Shown in pieces: positions 1 through 9,474 of a stretch of DNA of 64,000 nt. The translations under genes were made by a program, and so were the position numbers. Source of the stretch: Alteriqipengyuania abyssalis (GTDB lineage Bacteria > Pseudomonadota > Alphaproteobacteria > Sphingomonadales > Sphingomonadaceae); the NCBI RefSeq assembly GCF_019857185.1, contig NZ_JAHWXP010000001.1:558001-622000 (forward strand). Direction: 5' to 3'. Position 1 is the stretch's first letter, and each line of letters opens with the position of its first letter. The notes beneath the pieces were generated by a model. That model searched no databases. It saw only the letters and a list, made by a program, of their open reading frames with translations, and was not told the origin of the DNA.

Positions 1-1185
1 CCGGACGGCACGAGCGAGGGCTTCGCCGTGCTCCACGCAATTATGGAACAGGCGCCCGCGACCAAGGTGATTATCGCCAGTGGGCACGGCGCGCATGAAA
101 GCGTGCTCGATGCGATCGCGGCGGGAGCCTACGATTTCTACCACAAGCCGGTCGACATCGCGGCGCTCGAACTGATCATATCGCGTGCGCTCAACCTCCA
201 CCGGATCGAGGCGGAGAACCGCCGCCTGGCGGAGAAGGTGGGCAAGACCAAGACCGTCCTCGGCACGCTGATCACCGGTGCGCCCGAGATGGTGAAGGTC
301 GCCCGCACGATCGAGCGGGTGGCGAACACCGACGCTTCGATGATGCTTTTGGGCGCAAGCGGGACGGGCAAGGAACTGCTGGCACGCGGCCTGCATGATG
401 CAAGCCCGCGCCGAGACGGGGCCTTCGTTGCGATCAACTGCGCCGCAATCCCCGAAAACCTGCTCGAAAGCGAGCTGTTCGGGCACGAGAAGGGCGCGTT
501 TACCGGGGCGGTCAAGACCACCGAGGGCAAGATCGAAGCCGCGCATGGTGGCACGCTGTTCCTCGACGAGGTGGGCGACATTCCGCTGGCCCTTCAGGTC
601 AAACTGCTCCGATTTCTGCAGGAACGCACGATCGAGCGGATCGGCGGCCGCAAGGCGATTGCGGTCGACACGCGGATCGTGTGCGCCACCCACCGCGATC
701 TCGACGCGATGATCGGCGAAGAGACGTTCCGCGAGGATCTCTACTACCGCATGGCGGAGATCGTCGTGCGCATCCCCTCGCTCAGCGAACGCGCAGGCGA
801 TGCCGCGCTGCTGGCCAAGGCCTTCCTCAACCGCTTCGCGCAGGAGATGAACCCGGTGGTGAAGGGGTTTGCGCCCGATGCGCTCGCCGCGCTCGATGCG
901 CACAGGTGGCCGGGCAATGTCCGCGAGCTGGAGAACCGCGTGAAACGTGCGGTGATCATGGCCGACGGCAAGCTGGTCAGCGCCGAAGACCTCGACCTTA
1001 CATCACCGGACATGAACGATGCTGCGCCCCTCAACCTCAAGGGCGCGCGCGAGCAGGTCGACCGGCAGGTGATCCGCAAGGCGCTGGCGCGGACCGAGGG
1101 CAATATCTCGGGCAGCGCGAAGCTGCTCGGCGTGTCGCGGCCGACGCTGTACGATCTGCTCAAGCAGTACGATCTGCAGAACTAG
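1..1185 (+). CDS. prsR: PEP-CTERM-box response regulator PrsR (5' end cut off by window)
   Basis: This is an NtrC-type, sigma54-dependent response regulator. The frame is open from base 1, so the gene starts before the window; the phosphoacceptor Asp half of the receiver is missing but the conserved Lys (HKPVD) is present. Residue numbers here are counted from base 1. The AAA+ domain has a Walker A GASGTGKE (about 118-125), the sigma54-contacting GAFTGA loop (about 165-170) and FLDEVGD as Walker B. A Fis-type helix-turn-helix closes the protein (ISGSAKLLGVSRPTLYDLL). The visible receiver start and its overall match fit PrsR, the regulator paired with PrsK in exopolysaccharide/PEP-CTERM organisms; that family assignment is from recognition. 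Its stop shares the bases CTAG with the stop of the convergent DUF475 gene. Confidence 0.88.
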   Translation, partial: PDGTSEGFAVLHAIMEQAPATKVIIASGHGAHESVLDAIAAGAYDFYHKPVDIAALELIISRALNLHRIEAENRRLAEKVGKTKTVLGTLITGAPEMVKVARTIERVANTDASMMLLGASGTGKELLARGLHDASPRRDGAFVAINCAAIPENLLESELFGHEKGAFTGAVKTTEGKIEAAHGGTLFLDEVGDIPLALQVKLLRFLQERTIERIGGRKAIAVDTRIVCATHRDLDAMIGEETFREDLYYRMAEIVVRIPSLSERAGDAALLAKAFLNRFAQEMNPVVKGFAPDALAALDAHRWPGNVRELENRVKRAVIMADGKLVSAEDLDLTSPDMNDAAPLNLKGAREQVDRQVIRKALARTEGNISGSAKLLGVSRPTLYDLLKQYDLQN

Positions 1186-2240
1186 GCAGTCTCGCGCTCG
1201 GCCCCGTGCTTGCGGTTGTAGCGCATCGACCACAGCAGAGAGATGCCGATCAGCACCGCGCCGATCAGGCCGGTGATGCTTTCCGAAATATGGAATTTCG
1301 CCGACAGCAGCATGATCAGGCCCAGCGCGATGATCGCCCAGAACGCGCCATGCTCGAGGAAGCGGTACTTGGTCAGCGTGCCCGCGCGCACGAGGTGGAC
1401 CGTCATCGACCGCACGAACAGCGCCCCGATGCTCAGCCCCAGCGCGATGATCAGCATGTTGTTGGACAGCGCGAAGGCCCCGATCACCCCGTCGAATGAA
1501 AAGCTCGCGTCGAGCACTTCCAGATAGAGGAAGCCGCCCAGACCCGATCGCACCGCGCCCTCGGCCATCTTGCGGCGTTCCACCTTGTCCAGCACCGTGC
1601 CGATTGCATCGACCGCGATATAGGTGACCAGGCCCAGAATGCCGGCGGTCAGGAACACCATCGCCTCACCTTCGGGCAGCATCGTGGAAATGCCGTAGAG
1701 CATCAGCAGCAGGATGCCGATCTCCGCCGCGCGGATTTCGGAGAAGCGGCGTAGCGCCAGCTCCAGCCCGCGGATCCAGTCGACATCCTTGTCGCCGTCG
1801 AAGAAGAAATTCAGCCCGACCATGGTCAGGAAGGCACCGCCGAAGCCTGCGATACCGACATGCGCCGACGATACGATCGCCTCGTAGCGCTCCGGATCGT
1901 TGAGCGAGAGGTCTATTGCCGACAGCGGATCGAGGTTGGCCGCTACGGCCACAATGGCGAGCGGGAAGACGATCCGCATCCCGAACACCGCGATCAGGAT
2001 GCCCCATGTCAGGAAGCGGCGCTGCCACTTCTCGTCCATCTCGCGCAGCACGGTCGCGTTGACCACTGCGTTATCGAAGCTGAGCGAGATTTCGAGGATC
2101 GACAGAACCAGCACGATCCACAGCACGTGGGCCACGCTGCCGACACTGCCGCCCGCGTTCCAGGCGTAGAACCCGGCCGCGATGAAGCACACGAGAGTGA
2201 AGAGCAGCGAGCCCCAGTAATGTCGCAGAAGTGTGTTCAC
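1182..2240 (-). CDS. DUF475 family (TerC-like) integral membrane protein
   Basis: A 352-residue polytopic membrane protein with about nine hydrophobic segments. It belongs to the DUF475/TerC-like family: acidic membrane motifs LSFDNAVVNA near residue 54 and FSFDGVIGAFAL in the second half are the family signature and are thought to bind metal ions. Members are linked to metal-ion export or tellurium resistance, but this protein's substrate cannot be read from the sequence. It is convergent with prsR and overlaps it by 4 bp at the stop codons. It is separated from panB by about 50 bp on the same strand, so co-transcription downstream of panB is possible. Length is normal for the family. Confidence 0.85.
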   Translation of the reverse strand: MNTLLRHYWGSLLFTLVCFIAAGFYAWNAGGSVGSVAHVLWIVLVLSILEISLSFDNAVVNATVLREMDEKWQRRFLTWGILIAVFGMRIVFPLAIVAVAANLDPLSAIDLSLNDPERYEAIVSSAHVGIAGFGGAFLTMVGLNFFFDGDKDVDWIRGLELALRRFSEIRAAEIGILLLMLYGISTMLPEGEAMVFLTAGILGLVTYIAVDAIGTVLDKVERRKMAEGAVRSGLGGFLYLEVLDASFSFDGVIGAFALSNNMLIIALGLSIGALFVRSMTVHLVRAGTLTKYRFLEHGAFWAIIALGLIMLLSAKFHISESITGLIGAVLIGISLLWSMRYNRKHGAERETA

Positions 2241-2292
2241 GAAATTGGTGTCCGTGCGATTCCCGGGGCGATCCGGTGGGTTGAGGGGGAGA

Positions 2293-3165
2293 CTAGCTCT
2301 TGGGCTGGTAGGTCTGGTCTTCGGTCGGGAAGCTGCGCGCGCGCACTTCGCTCGCGTATTGCTGCACCTTGTCGGTGATCTCTTCCGCCAGATTGCCGTA
2401 TTTCTTCACGAAGCGGGGCACGCGCTCGAACATGCCGAGCATGTCGTCCACCACCAGCACCTGCCCATCGCACTGGGCCGACGCCCCGATTCCGATCACC
2501 GGAATGTCGAGCGACTGGGTCAGCGAGACGGCGATCGGTTCGACCACGCCTTCGACGACGACTGCGAAGGCGCCAGCGGCCTGTACCGCCTTGCCGTCCG
2601 AAATGATCTTGGCGTGCTCTTCCTGGCTGCGCCCACGCGCGCCGTAGCCGCCAAGTGCATTCACCGCCTGCGGGGTAAGGCCGATATGCGCCATCACCGG
2701 GATGCCACGCTGCGAAAGGAAGCTTATCGTCTCCGCCATCGCCTCGCCGCCTTCGAGCTTCACCGCCGCGCAGCCGGTTTCGGCCATGATCCGGCTCGCG
2801 CTTTCGAAGGCCTGCTGCGGGCTGCCTTCATACGCGCCGAAGGGCATGTCGACCACGACCACCGAGTGATAGCTGCCGCGAACCACGGCAGCACCATGCG
2901 CACACATCATGTCGAGCGTGACCTGAAGCGTGGAAGGCAGGCCATAGATTACCTGGCCGAGCGAATCGCCCACCAGCAGCAGGTCGCAATGCTCGTCGAG
3001 CAGCTGCGCCTGCCGTGCGGTGTATGCGGTCAGCATCACCAGCGGCTCCTTGGTTTCGCCATCCGCCTTGCGGTTCTGGATCTTGGGGACCGTCAGCCGC
3101 TTCATCGGCTGCGGGGTGGGGGTCGCGCGGCTGGTCGCCGTATCGATCTGGAAGGTTGTCGACAT
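2293..3165 (-). CDS. panB: 3-methyl-2-oxobutanoate hydroxymethyltransferase
   Basis: PanB makes ketopantoate from 2-oxoisovalerate and 5,10-methylene-tetrahydrofolate, the first committed step of pantothenate and coenzyme A synthesis, in the cytoplasm. The 290-residue protein has the standard landmarks: LTAYTARQA at the barrel start, the metal-binding [16 protein letters not shown], and [15 protein letters not shown]. The reading frame runs on upstream to 3420, but residues before MSTTFQ look unlike any PanB and overlap the divergent transporter gene, so the start is placed at 3165. The extra N-terminal stretch before KRLTVPKIQ (about 20 residues) is common in alphaproteobacteria. panC and panD are not in the window. 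Confidence 0.95.
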   Translation of the reverse strand: MSTTFQIDTATSRATPTPQPMKRLTVPKIQNRKADGETKEPLVMLTAYTARQAQLLDEHCDLLLVGDSLGQVIYGLPSTLQVTLDMMCAHGAAVVRGSYHSVVVVDMPFGAYEGSPQQAFESASRIMAETGCAAVKLEGGEAMAETISFLSQRGIPVMAHIGLTPQAVNALGGYGARGRSQEEHAKIISDGKAVQAAGAFAVVVEGVVEPIAVSLTQSLDIPVIGIGASAQCDGQVLVVDDMLGMFERVPRFVKKYGNLAEEITDKVQQYASEVRARSFPTEDQTYQPKS

Positions 3166-3296
3166 GGTGGGCGTGCTAGCCCCTCGACGGAACAAACGCA
3201 AAGCGCAGCCCTCGACGAAGCGACAGAAACATTGCAGAAGCAGCATCAACACAAAGGATAAACCGCGCCAGGGCGCGCGGCAGGGAGAGAATTTTA

Positions 3297-4736
3297 ATGG
3301 TCGCCACATCGACAACCACGGAGACAACCACGGGTGAGGGCTGGTCCTCGCGCTCGGCATTCGTCCTCGCCGCGATCGGCGCGGCAGTGGGGCTGGGCAA
3401 TCTCTGGCGCTTCCCGACACTGGCTGGCGAGAGCGGGGGCGGGGCCTTCGTGATCTTCTATATCGGCTGCGTGTTCCTGCTGGGCCTGCCGCTGTTGCTG
3501 GCGGAGATCTTCATCGGCCGGGCAGGGCAGACCGACGCAATCGGCTCCATACGCCGCGTCGCGGAGGAATCGAACGTCTCCAAGGGCTGGGTCTCCTTCG
3601 GCGCAATCGGTGCGCTGGCCGCCTTCCTGATCGTCTCCTTCTATTCGGTCGTCGCGGGCTGGGTGCTCTATTACGCGGGTGTCTTCGCCGCCGATTTCGG
3701 GTCGGCCGTTGCTGCGGGCGATCCCTTCCGCGGCGCGCTGGAAGGGCAGAGCCAGGACGAGATCGCCAACCGCCTGACCAACCTGTTCGCCAGCCCCAGC
3801 CTGCTGCTGGGGATGCACTTTGCCTTCATGGGCGGCACCCTGTTCATTGTCGCGCGCGGCGTATCGGGCGGGATCGAGAAGGCGGCGACATGGCTGATGC
3901 CCGCCTTCTTTGTGCTGCTGATCGGGATCACCATCTACGGCGCTGTCGTCGGCGATGTCAGCGAGGCGGCAGCCTTCCTGTTTACGCCCGACTGGTCGCG
4001 GTTGACCCCCGAAGTGATGAACTCGGCGCTGGGTCAGGCGCTGTTCTCGCTCTCGCTCGGCGTGGCGGGGATCATCACCTATGGCTCCTATATCCGCGAG
4101 GGCACGCCGCTGGGATCGACCGCGGTCACCATCGCGATCGCCGACACTGCGGTGGCGCTGATCGCCGGGCTCATGATCTTCCCCATCGTGTTCGCCGTCG
4201 GCCTCGACCCCGCAGCAGGGCCGACGCTGGTGTTCCAGACCCTGCCCTTCGCGTTCGAGGCGATGCCGGCGGGCTCGCTGATCGGGCTGCTGTTCTTCAT
4301 CCTGGTGCTGGTCGCGGCAATCACCAGCTCGATCTCGCTGCTCGAAGTGCCGACCGCCTACGGCATCGGCGAACTGGGCTGGAGCCGGACGACTTCCGCG
4401 CTGGTATTCGGCGGCGGCGCCTTCCTGATCGGGATCGCCTGCCTGCTGGGCTATAACGTGTGGTCGGACGTGCGCCCGCTGTCGTTCTGGCCGATCTTTG
4501 CAGATACCGACATCCTCGACACGGTCGACGGGTTCACCGGCAAGATCATGCTGCCGCTGGGCGCACTGCTGACCTCGATCTTTATCGGCTGGAAGGCGGA
4601 CCGACGGCTGCTGGAGACGACCACCCAGCTCTCCGCTCCGGCGTTCGCATTGTGGCGCTTCCTGCTCGCGTGGCTGTGCCCGCTGGCGGTGGCGATCATC
4701 CTCGTCACCGGATTGTTCCCCAGCCTGCTGAGCTGA
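3297..4736 (+). CDS. Sodium-dependent transporter, NSS/SNF family
   Basis: A 479-residue inner-membrane protein of the neurotransmitter:sodium symporter family (LeuT fold). The first segment carries [13 protein letters not shown], which forms the sodium and substrate site in this family, and about twelve hydrophobic segments follow. Bacterial members carry amino acids or related amines with Na+; the substrate here is unknown. The ATG at 3297 follows a good ribosome binding site (GGGAGAGA) by about 7 bases. Upstream it is divergent from panB; downstream, about 100 bp, lies another amino-acid-type permease on the same strand, so the pair may serve related uptake. Confidence 0.9.
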   Translation: MVATSTTTETTTGEGWSSRSAFVLAAIGAAVGLGNLWRFPTLAGESGGGAFVIFYIGCVFLLGLPLLLAEIFIGRAGQTDAIGSIRRVAEESNVSKGWVSFGAIGALAAFLIVSFYSVVAGWVLYYAGVFAADFGSAVAAGDPFRGALEGQSQDEIANRLTNLFASPSLLLGMHFAFMGGTLFIVARGVSGGIEKAATWLMPAFFVLLIGITIYGAVVGDVSEAAAFLFTPDWSRLTPEVMNSALGQALFSLSLGVAGIITYGSYIREGTPLGSTAVTIAIADTAVALIAGLMIFPIVFAVGLDPAAGPTLVFQTLPFAFEAMPAGSLIGLLFFILVLVAAITSSISLLEVPTAYGIGELGWSRTTSALVFGGGAFLIGIACLLGYNVWSDVRPLSFWPIFADTDILDTVDGFTGKIMLPLGALLTSIFIGWKADRRLLETTTQLSAPAFALWRFLLAWLCPLAVAIILVTGLFPSLLS

Positions 4737-4836
4737 GGCAAGAATCCGGCTTCCCGAGGTCTTCGAGTTGTAATATTGGCGCAGACGCGGTCGGCAGGGC
4801 GGGGAGGGCTCGCTTCCGGACCGTGGATCTGCGCCC

Positions 4837-6417
4837 ATGATTTTCGGCCGCGTAAAGCCGCTCGACGCCATTTTGGCGACGGCGGAGAAGAAGTCTCTCC
4901 ATCGCACTCTCGGTTGGTTCCAGTTGATGCTTTTCGGCATCGGCTGCGTGATCGGCACGGGGATTTTCGTTCTGACGGCGGCAGGCGCGCAGAAGGCTGG
5001 ACCGGGCCTGATGCTCGCCTTCGCCATTGCTGGCGCGGTCTGCATCATCGCGGCGCTCTGTTATGCAGAGATCGCCTCGATGATTCCCGTCGCGGGTTCT
5101 GCCTATACCTATAGCTACGCCAGCGTGGGCGAGCTGCTCGCGTGGACCGTGGGCTGGGCGCTGATCATGGAATACGCGATCGCCGCCGCTGCCGTGTCGG
5201 TCGGCTGGTCGGGCTATTTCAGCGGGACTTTCCTCAACGAGATTCTCGGCGTCCAGCTGCCGGCCTGGCTTGCCGCCGGGCCGCTGGTGCTGGGCGGCGC
5301 ACCGGGCGGGCTGATCAACCTGCCCGCGCTGATCATCGCGCTGCTGGTGACCGGCCTGCTGATCGTTGGAACGAGCGAGAGCGCCAAGGTCAATGCGGTG
5401 CTGGTCCTCGTCAAGGTCACCGCGCTGACAGCGTTCATTGCGCTTACCTTCACCAGCCCGGATTTCGACGCGAGCCATTTCAACCCGTTCCTGCCTGCCG
5501 GCGTGTTCGGCGGCTTCGGTTCTGGGCTGGGTGCGGTCGGCGCGGCGGCGACGATCTTCTTTGCCTATGTGGGCTTCGATGCGGTCTCTACTGCGGCGGA
5601 GGAGACCAAGAACCCGCAGCGCAACGTGCCCATCGGGCTGGTCGGATCGCTGCTGTTCTGCACCCTGTTCTACATCCTCGTCGCGGCTGGCGCGATCGGC
5701 ACCATCGGCGGGCAGCCGATCATGGGGCCAAACGGCGTGCCGTTCCCCACCGGGTCGGAGGAACTGGCCCGCCAGTGCGCGACCTATGCCGCCGACCAGT
5801 TGCCGCTGGTCTGCTCGAACGAGGCGCTGGCTCATGTGTTGCGCCAGATCGGCTGGTCGAGCATTGGCAACCTGCTGGGCATCGCTGCGTTCCTTGCGCT
5901 GCCATCGGTCATCCTGGTTCTGATCTACGGCCAGACGCGCATCTTCTTCGTGATGGCGCGCGATGGGTTGCTGCCCGAAAGCCTCAGCCGGGTGCACCCG
6001 AAGTTCAAGACGCCGCACATCGTGACCATGCTCACCGGCGGCGCGGTGGCCCTAGGTGCAGCGTTCTTCCCGGTCGGCAAGCTCGCCGATATCTCCAACG
6101 CTGGCACACTCTACGCCTTCACGATGGTGGCGGTTGCGCTGCTGGTACTGCGCCGGCGTGATCCTTCGCGTAGGCGGGCGTTCCGGGTGCCGGCGGCGTG
6201 GCTGATTGCACCGCTGACGATTGCGGGCTGCGTGTTCCTGTTCCTCAACCTGCCATACGAGGCGATGCTGTTCCTGCCCGGCTGGGGACTGCTCGGGATC
6301 GTGATCTACTTCGCCTACAGCCGCTCGCGGAGCCATCTGGGGCGCGGGATCGTGGAAGTGGTCGATGATGTGGCTGGTGAGCAAACGATGGTGCCGATCG
6401 AGCCGCCGGCTGGCTGA
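4837..6417 (+). CDS. APC-family amino acid permease (CAT-like)
   Basis: A 526-residue amino acid/polyamine/organocation transporter of the inner membrane. The signature IGCVIGTGIFVLTA in the first helix and about twelve to thirteen hydrophobic segments match the cationic amino acid transporter branch (YfnA-like). A periplasmic loop around residues 295-335 contains two cysteines (QCAT and LVCSN) that might pair; that is inference. The substrate is not deducible. The gene ends just before a strong hairpin-plus-T-run terminator, so it is the last gene of its transcript. Confidence 0.9.
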   Translation: MIFGRVKPLDAILATAEKKSLHRTLGWFQLMLFGIGCVIGTGIFVLTAAGAQKAGPGLMLAFAIAGAVCIIAALCYAEIASMIPVAGSAYTYSYASVGELLAWTVGWALIMEYAIAAAAVSVGWSGYFSGTFLNEILGVQLPAWLAAGPLVLGGAPGGLINLPALIIALLVTGLLIVGTSESAKVNAVLVLVKVTALTAFIALTFTSPDFDASHFNPFLPAGVFGGFGSGLGAVGAAATIFFAYVGFDAVSTAAEETKNPQRNVPIGLVGSLLFCTLFYILVAAGAIGTIGGQPIMGPNGVPFPTGSEELARQCATYAADQLPLVCSNEALAHVLRQIGWSSIGNLLGIAAFLALPSVILVLIYGQTRIFFVMARDGLLPESLSRVHPKFKTPHIVTMLTGGAVALGAAFFPVGKLADISNAGTLYAFTMVAVALLVLRRRDPSRRRAFRVPAAWLIAPLTIAGCVFLFLNLPYEAMLFLPGWGLLGIVIYFAYSRSRSHLGRGIVEVVDDVAGEQTMVPIEPPAG

Positions 6418-6423
6418 TGCATG

Positions 6424-6463
6424 AAAAAGGGGCGCAATCCTCTCGGATGCGCCCCTTTTTTTT
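6424..6463. terminator. Rho-independent terminator (probably bidirectional)
   Basis: An A-run, a GC-rich stem (GGGGCGCA...TGCGCCCC) with a short loop and a run of eight T. It lies between the ends of the convergent permease and PPOX genes, and the A/T runs on both sides would let it stop transcription in both directions. Confidence 0.85.
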
Positions 6464-6479
6464 GGATGGCGATGCTCAC

Positions 6480-6965
6480 TTAGAGCGACGTTTCCTTGAC
6501 GTGCTTGTCCTTGGCGTCCTCGTGGACGTTCATGCCGAGTGCCATCTTGGCGACGTCGAGCAAGCCCATGTCGCCGTTCCAGATTTCCGCATCGCCCAGA
6601 TCCATTCGCAGGAACAGGATGTCGGGATCGTCCTTGCCGCCATCGTACCAGGCTTCGACGAAATTATTCCAGAACTGGTCGAAGCGTTCCTGGCTCGTCT
6701 CCTTGGTCAGCGTGCCGTGGAAGCGCGCGAACATCTTGTGATCCTCGCCCTCGAACGTGGCGGTCGCCGCGCCCAGCTTGGCGAAGTCGCTCTTGGTATG
6801 GGTGAAGAACCAGATCGAGCTGTTGGCATCCTTGTCGAGCTGCGGCGACATCGGCACCGCGCTCTTCGGATCGGTGTCGAGCTGGAGGAACAGGTAAGGG
6901 CTGTCTGCCAGCGCCTTCCAGAATTTCTCGCGCAGTTCGTCGGCCTTGCCTTCATTGTATCTCAT
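6480..6965 (-). CDS. Pyridoxamine 5'-phosphate oxidase family protein (general stress protein 26-like)
   Basis: A 161-residue flavin-binding split-barrel protein resembling the GS26-like group of the PPOX superfamily (LREKFWKAL near the start, PMSPQLDKDANSSIWFFTH, then a C-terminal FLRMDLGDAEIWN strand pair). Such proteins bind FMN or related flavins; the physiological reaction is usually unknown. The start is set at 6965 because GGAG/AGGAG sits about 6-9 bases upstream of that ATG, while the longer reading frame to 7235 overlaps the divergent SOS promoter. It is convergent with the permease gene and divergent from imuA. Confidence 0.85.
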   Translation of the reverse strand: MRYNEGKADELREKFWKALADSPYLFLQLDTDPKSAVPMSPQLDKDANSSIWFFTHTKSDFAKLGAATATFEGEDHKMFARFHGTLTKETSQERFDQFWNNFVEAWYDGGKDDPDILFLRMDLGDAEIWNGDMGLLDVAKMALGMNVHEDAKDKHVKETSL

Positions 6966-7064
6966 TGTGATCTCCTTTGTTTCTCCAACGGCGAGGAGGG
7001 GAGATGGTTTCTTGGTCCGGACGGGGAGGGCTTTCGTTGGATGCTTGCCGTCCGGAATAAAATG

Positions 7065-7079
7065 GAACATAAAAGGAAC
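7065..7079 (+). promoter_or_regulatory. LexA box (GAAC-N7-GAAC) of imuAB
   Basis: GAAC, seven bases, GAAC: read on the other strand this is GTTC-N7-GTTC, the LexA operator known for alphaproteobacteria. It ends two bases before the imuA start codon, and its second half contains the Shine-Dalgarno-like AAGGA. A TAAAAT at 7058-7063 just before it could be the -10 element. A second box with the same geometry precedes the radical SAM gene. Confidence 0.82.
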
Positions 7080-7081
7080 AA

Positions 7082-7885
7082 ATGAGTCGTTCCGCCATGA
7101 TCCAAGACAGCCTTCCCACCGCCGCCCAGCTTGCATCCGATGCCACCTCACAGCGCTGGCAGCCCGGGCTGGATGCCGTCGCGCAAAGCGAGATCTTCGC
7201 CTCCGGACGAGAGGGCAGCGGGGCGGGCGTGGCACTTGCTCTGGCGCTCGACGCGTGGCGGCACCGGGTGCGCGAAGAGGGGGATGAGGCGGAGGATCGC
7301 CGCGCAGTGGTGTGGGTGCAGACCCGCGCCGCGGTGAAGCGGGGTGGGCGCCCGTTCCGGGCAGGCCTGCCGCAGGAAATCCGCCACCGCCTGATCCACG
7401 TGCTCGCCGAGAAGGACGAGGATGCGCTGTTTGCGCTGGAAGAGGCGGTGCGTTGCCGCGACATTGCCTTCGTGATCGGCGAGATCGTGGGCAGCCCCCG
7501 CGCGCTCGACTTCACCGCCTCGCGCCGACTGACGCTGGCGGCGGAGCGGCATGGCGTCCCGCTGATGCTGGTGCGGCTCGACGGAACGCGCGACCTCTCC
7601 TCCGCGCGGCAGCGCTGGGCGGTGCAGGCCGCACCCTCGGCAAGGCCGCAATGGAACCGTCAGGCTCCGGGCGTGCCTGCGTGGCAGGCCGAACTGTTCC
7701 GCGCGCGCAAGCACCCGCCGGGCCTGTGGCGATTGAGCGAGGATGCGGGGGCGTTGGTGGCGGAGCGAACTGGAGAGGGGCAGACTGCGGTTTCGAATGT
7801 CGCAGCCCCCTCTCCAGGCGCTGCTAGCTCCTTCGGAGCAAGCGTCGCCATCCTCTCCCCCACAGGGGAGAGGGTTAGTGGCTGA
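7082..7885 (+). CDS. imuA: ImuA, RecA-like SOS mutagenesis protein
   Basis: ImuA is a RecA/SulA-like accessory factor of the ImuA-ImuB-DnaE2 translesion mutasome induced by DNA damage. The 267-residue protein starts close to the LexA box. The recognisable core runs from about residue 25 to 210: a degenerate RecA fold with GREGSGAGVALAL in the nucleotide-loop position, RRAVVWVQTR, and FVIGEIVGSPRALDFTASRRL. Residues from about 231 to 264 are translated from a palindromic repeat element, so the natural family tail is probably extended or replaced. imuB follows after 2 bp, indicating translational coupling. An alternative in-frame ATG lies at 7097, but the 7082 start has the better spacing to AAGGA. 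Confidence 0.87.
   Translation: MSRSAMIQDSLPTAAQLASDATSQRWQPGLDAVAQSEIFASGREGSGAGVALALALDAWRHRVREEGDEAEDRRAVVWVQTRAAVKRGGRPFRAGLPQEIRHRLIHVLAEKDEDALFALEEAVRCRDIAFVIGEIVGSPRALDFTASRRLTLAAERHGVPLMLVRLDGTRDLSSARQRWAVQAAPSARPQWNRQAPGVPAWQAELFRARKHPPGLWRLSEDAGALVAERTGEGQTAVSNVAAPSPGAASSFGASVAILSPTGERVSG
7772..7873. repeat. Palindromic repeat element inside the 3' end of imuA
   Basis: Two inverted repeats: GGAGAGGGG (7772-7780) pairs with CCCCTCTCC (7807-7815), and CCTCTCCCC (7852-7860) pairs with GGGGAGAGG (7865-7873). This is the typical look of short dispersed intergenic repeats of sphingomonads, but here it lies in frame and encodes about the last 37 residues of ImuA apart from the final three. 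Confidence 0.72.
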
Positions 7886-7887
7886 AC

Positions 7888-9441
7888 ATGGCACCCCGCC
7901 GTATCCTCTCGATCTGGCTCGCGGCCTTCGCGATCGACCGCTGGCGTCTCGCCAAAGGCTGCGCGCGCGGTGAAGGCGCCGATGCGCAGCCGCTGGTCCT
8001 GATCACCGAGACCGCGCACGGCTCGCGCATCCAGGCGACGAACAGCGCGGCGCGAAACGCAGGCGCGCGGATCGGCACCATGCTCGCCGATGCGCGTACG
8101 CTGTGCCCCTCCATCGTCGCCGTGCCGGACAATCCGGCGGGCGATCTTGCCGAGCTGGAAAAGCTGGCCGCGTGGGCCATGCGCTGGGGCCCGTGGTCCG
8201 CGCTCGACCCGCCCGATGGCCTGCTGGTCGATGTGACCGCCGTGGCGCACCTGTTCGGCGGCGAGGCGAAGCTGCTGGCGGATGTCCATCATGCCTTCGC
8301 CGCGCGCGGCTTCGTCATGCGCGCTGCGATCGCGCCTACTGCCGGCGCGGCATGGGCGCTTGCGCATTACGGGCCGGATCGCGCGATCCTCGCCTCCGAA
8401 GACGATATGGAAGCGCGCCTGTCCGATCTGCCGGTTGCCGCGCTGCGGCTCGACGACGACGTGCTCACCGTGCTGCGGCGGCTCGGGCTCAAGCAGCTCG
8501 GCGAACTGGGCACGGTGGGCCGCGACGCACTCCATCGCCGTTTCCGCAACCGCAAGTCGCCTGCCGCCAACCCGCTGGTCCGAATGGACCAGCTGCTCGG
8601 TCGGATGCCCGAACCATTGCTGCCGGTGGTGCCGCAGCAGATGCCGCTGGTGCAGCGCCGGCTGATGGAGCCGATCCGCCACCGCGCGCTGCTCGACACC
8701 GTGCTGGGGGATCTGGCGGCGGACATGGTTCGCGAACTGGAAGGCACAGGGCAGGGCGCGCGTCGCCTCGACCTCGGGCTGTGGCGCGTCGACGGAGAGG
8801 TGGTCGTCAGAACGCTCGAACTCGCCGCCGCCACGCGCGATGCAGGCCATATCGTGCGGCTGTTCGGCGAGAAGCTGGGCGATGTCGACGCGGGCTTCGG
8901 GATCGAGCTGGTCCGCCTGCGTGCCAGCTGGGCGGAGGCGCTCCCCGCGAACCAGGTCGATATCGAAGCCGCCGCCGAACGGCATGGCACCTCGCTATCC
9001 GCCTTCGTCGACCGGCTGACTATGCGCCTCGGCCCCAAGGCGGTGCGCCGCCCGGTGCTGAAGGGAAGCCATGTGCCCGAACGCTCGCAAGCCTGGCAGC
9101 CGCCACTATCGCCCGAACCGCCCGAGCAGGGAGCTTTTCGCTTCCACGCGCGCCCGCTCAAACTGCTCGACAGGGCGGAGCCGATCGCGGTTCTCTACGC
9201 CACGCCCGACGGTTTTCCGCAGAGGTTTCGCTGGCGCGGGGAAGTGCATGAAATATCGCGGGTCGAGGGGCCGGAACGGATCGCACCCGAATGGTGGCGC
9301 GAACGCGGCAGCGCGCGGCTGCGCGACTATTACCGGATCGAGGATGATACCGGGCGACGCTATTGGATCTATCGCTATGGTATTGCAGGCGACGGGCGCG
9401 GCGGCGTGCCCGAATGGTTCCTGCAGGGCCTGTATGCCTGA
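7888..9441 (+). CDS. imuB: ImuB, non-catalytic Y-family polymerase-like protein
   Basis: ImuB is the hub of the DnaE2 mutasome: it resembles Y-family polymerases but lacks the catalytic acids, and it docks ImuA, DnaE2 and the sliding clamp. In this 517-residue protein the palm's first acidic motif is replaced by ILSIWLAAFAIDRW (residues 6-19) and the SIDE region reads PPDGLLVDVT, so catalysis is not expected. Helix-hairpin-helix-like DDDVLTVLRRLGLKQLGELG and little-finger segments follow. The C-terminal 100 residues form the ImuB-specific tail, ending VPEWFLQGLYA. The gene starts 2 bp after imuA and shares its LexA-controlled promoter. Confidence 0.92.
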   Translation: MAPRRILSIWLAAFAIDRWRLAKGCARGEGADAQPLVLITETAHGSRIQATNSAARNAGARIGTMLADARTLCPSIVAVPDNPAGDLAELEKLAAWAMRWGPWSALDPPDGLLVDVTAVAHLFGGEAKLLADVHHAFAARGFVMRAAIAPTAGAAWALAHYGPDRAILASEDDMEARLSDLPVAALRLDDDVLTVLRRLGLKQLGELGTVGRDALHRRFRNRKSPAANPLVRMDQLLGRMPEPLLPVVPQQMPLVQRRLMEPIRHRALLDTVLGDLAADMVRELEGTGQGARRLDLGLWRVDGEVVVRTLELAAATRDAGHIVRLFGEKLGDVDAGFGIELVRLRASWAEALPANQVDIEAAAERHGTSLSAFVDRLTMRLGPKAVRRPVLKGSHVPERSQAWQPPLSPEPPEQGAFRFHARPLKLLDRAEPIAVLYATPDGFPQRFRWRGEVHEISRVEGPERIAPEWWRERGSARLRDYYRIEDDTGRRYWIYRYGIAGDGRGGVPEWFLQGLYA

Positions 9442-9474
9442 TGCGATCGCGGCCCTGTCGGCTACCCGGAAAGG

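Noticed and set aside
3294-5048. A 584-codon minus-strand frame opposite the two transporters
   Set aside because: Spans two clear membrane-protein genes on the plus strand and is composed of charged low-complexity sequence.
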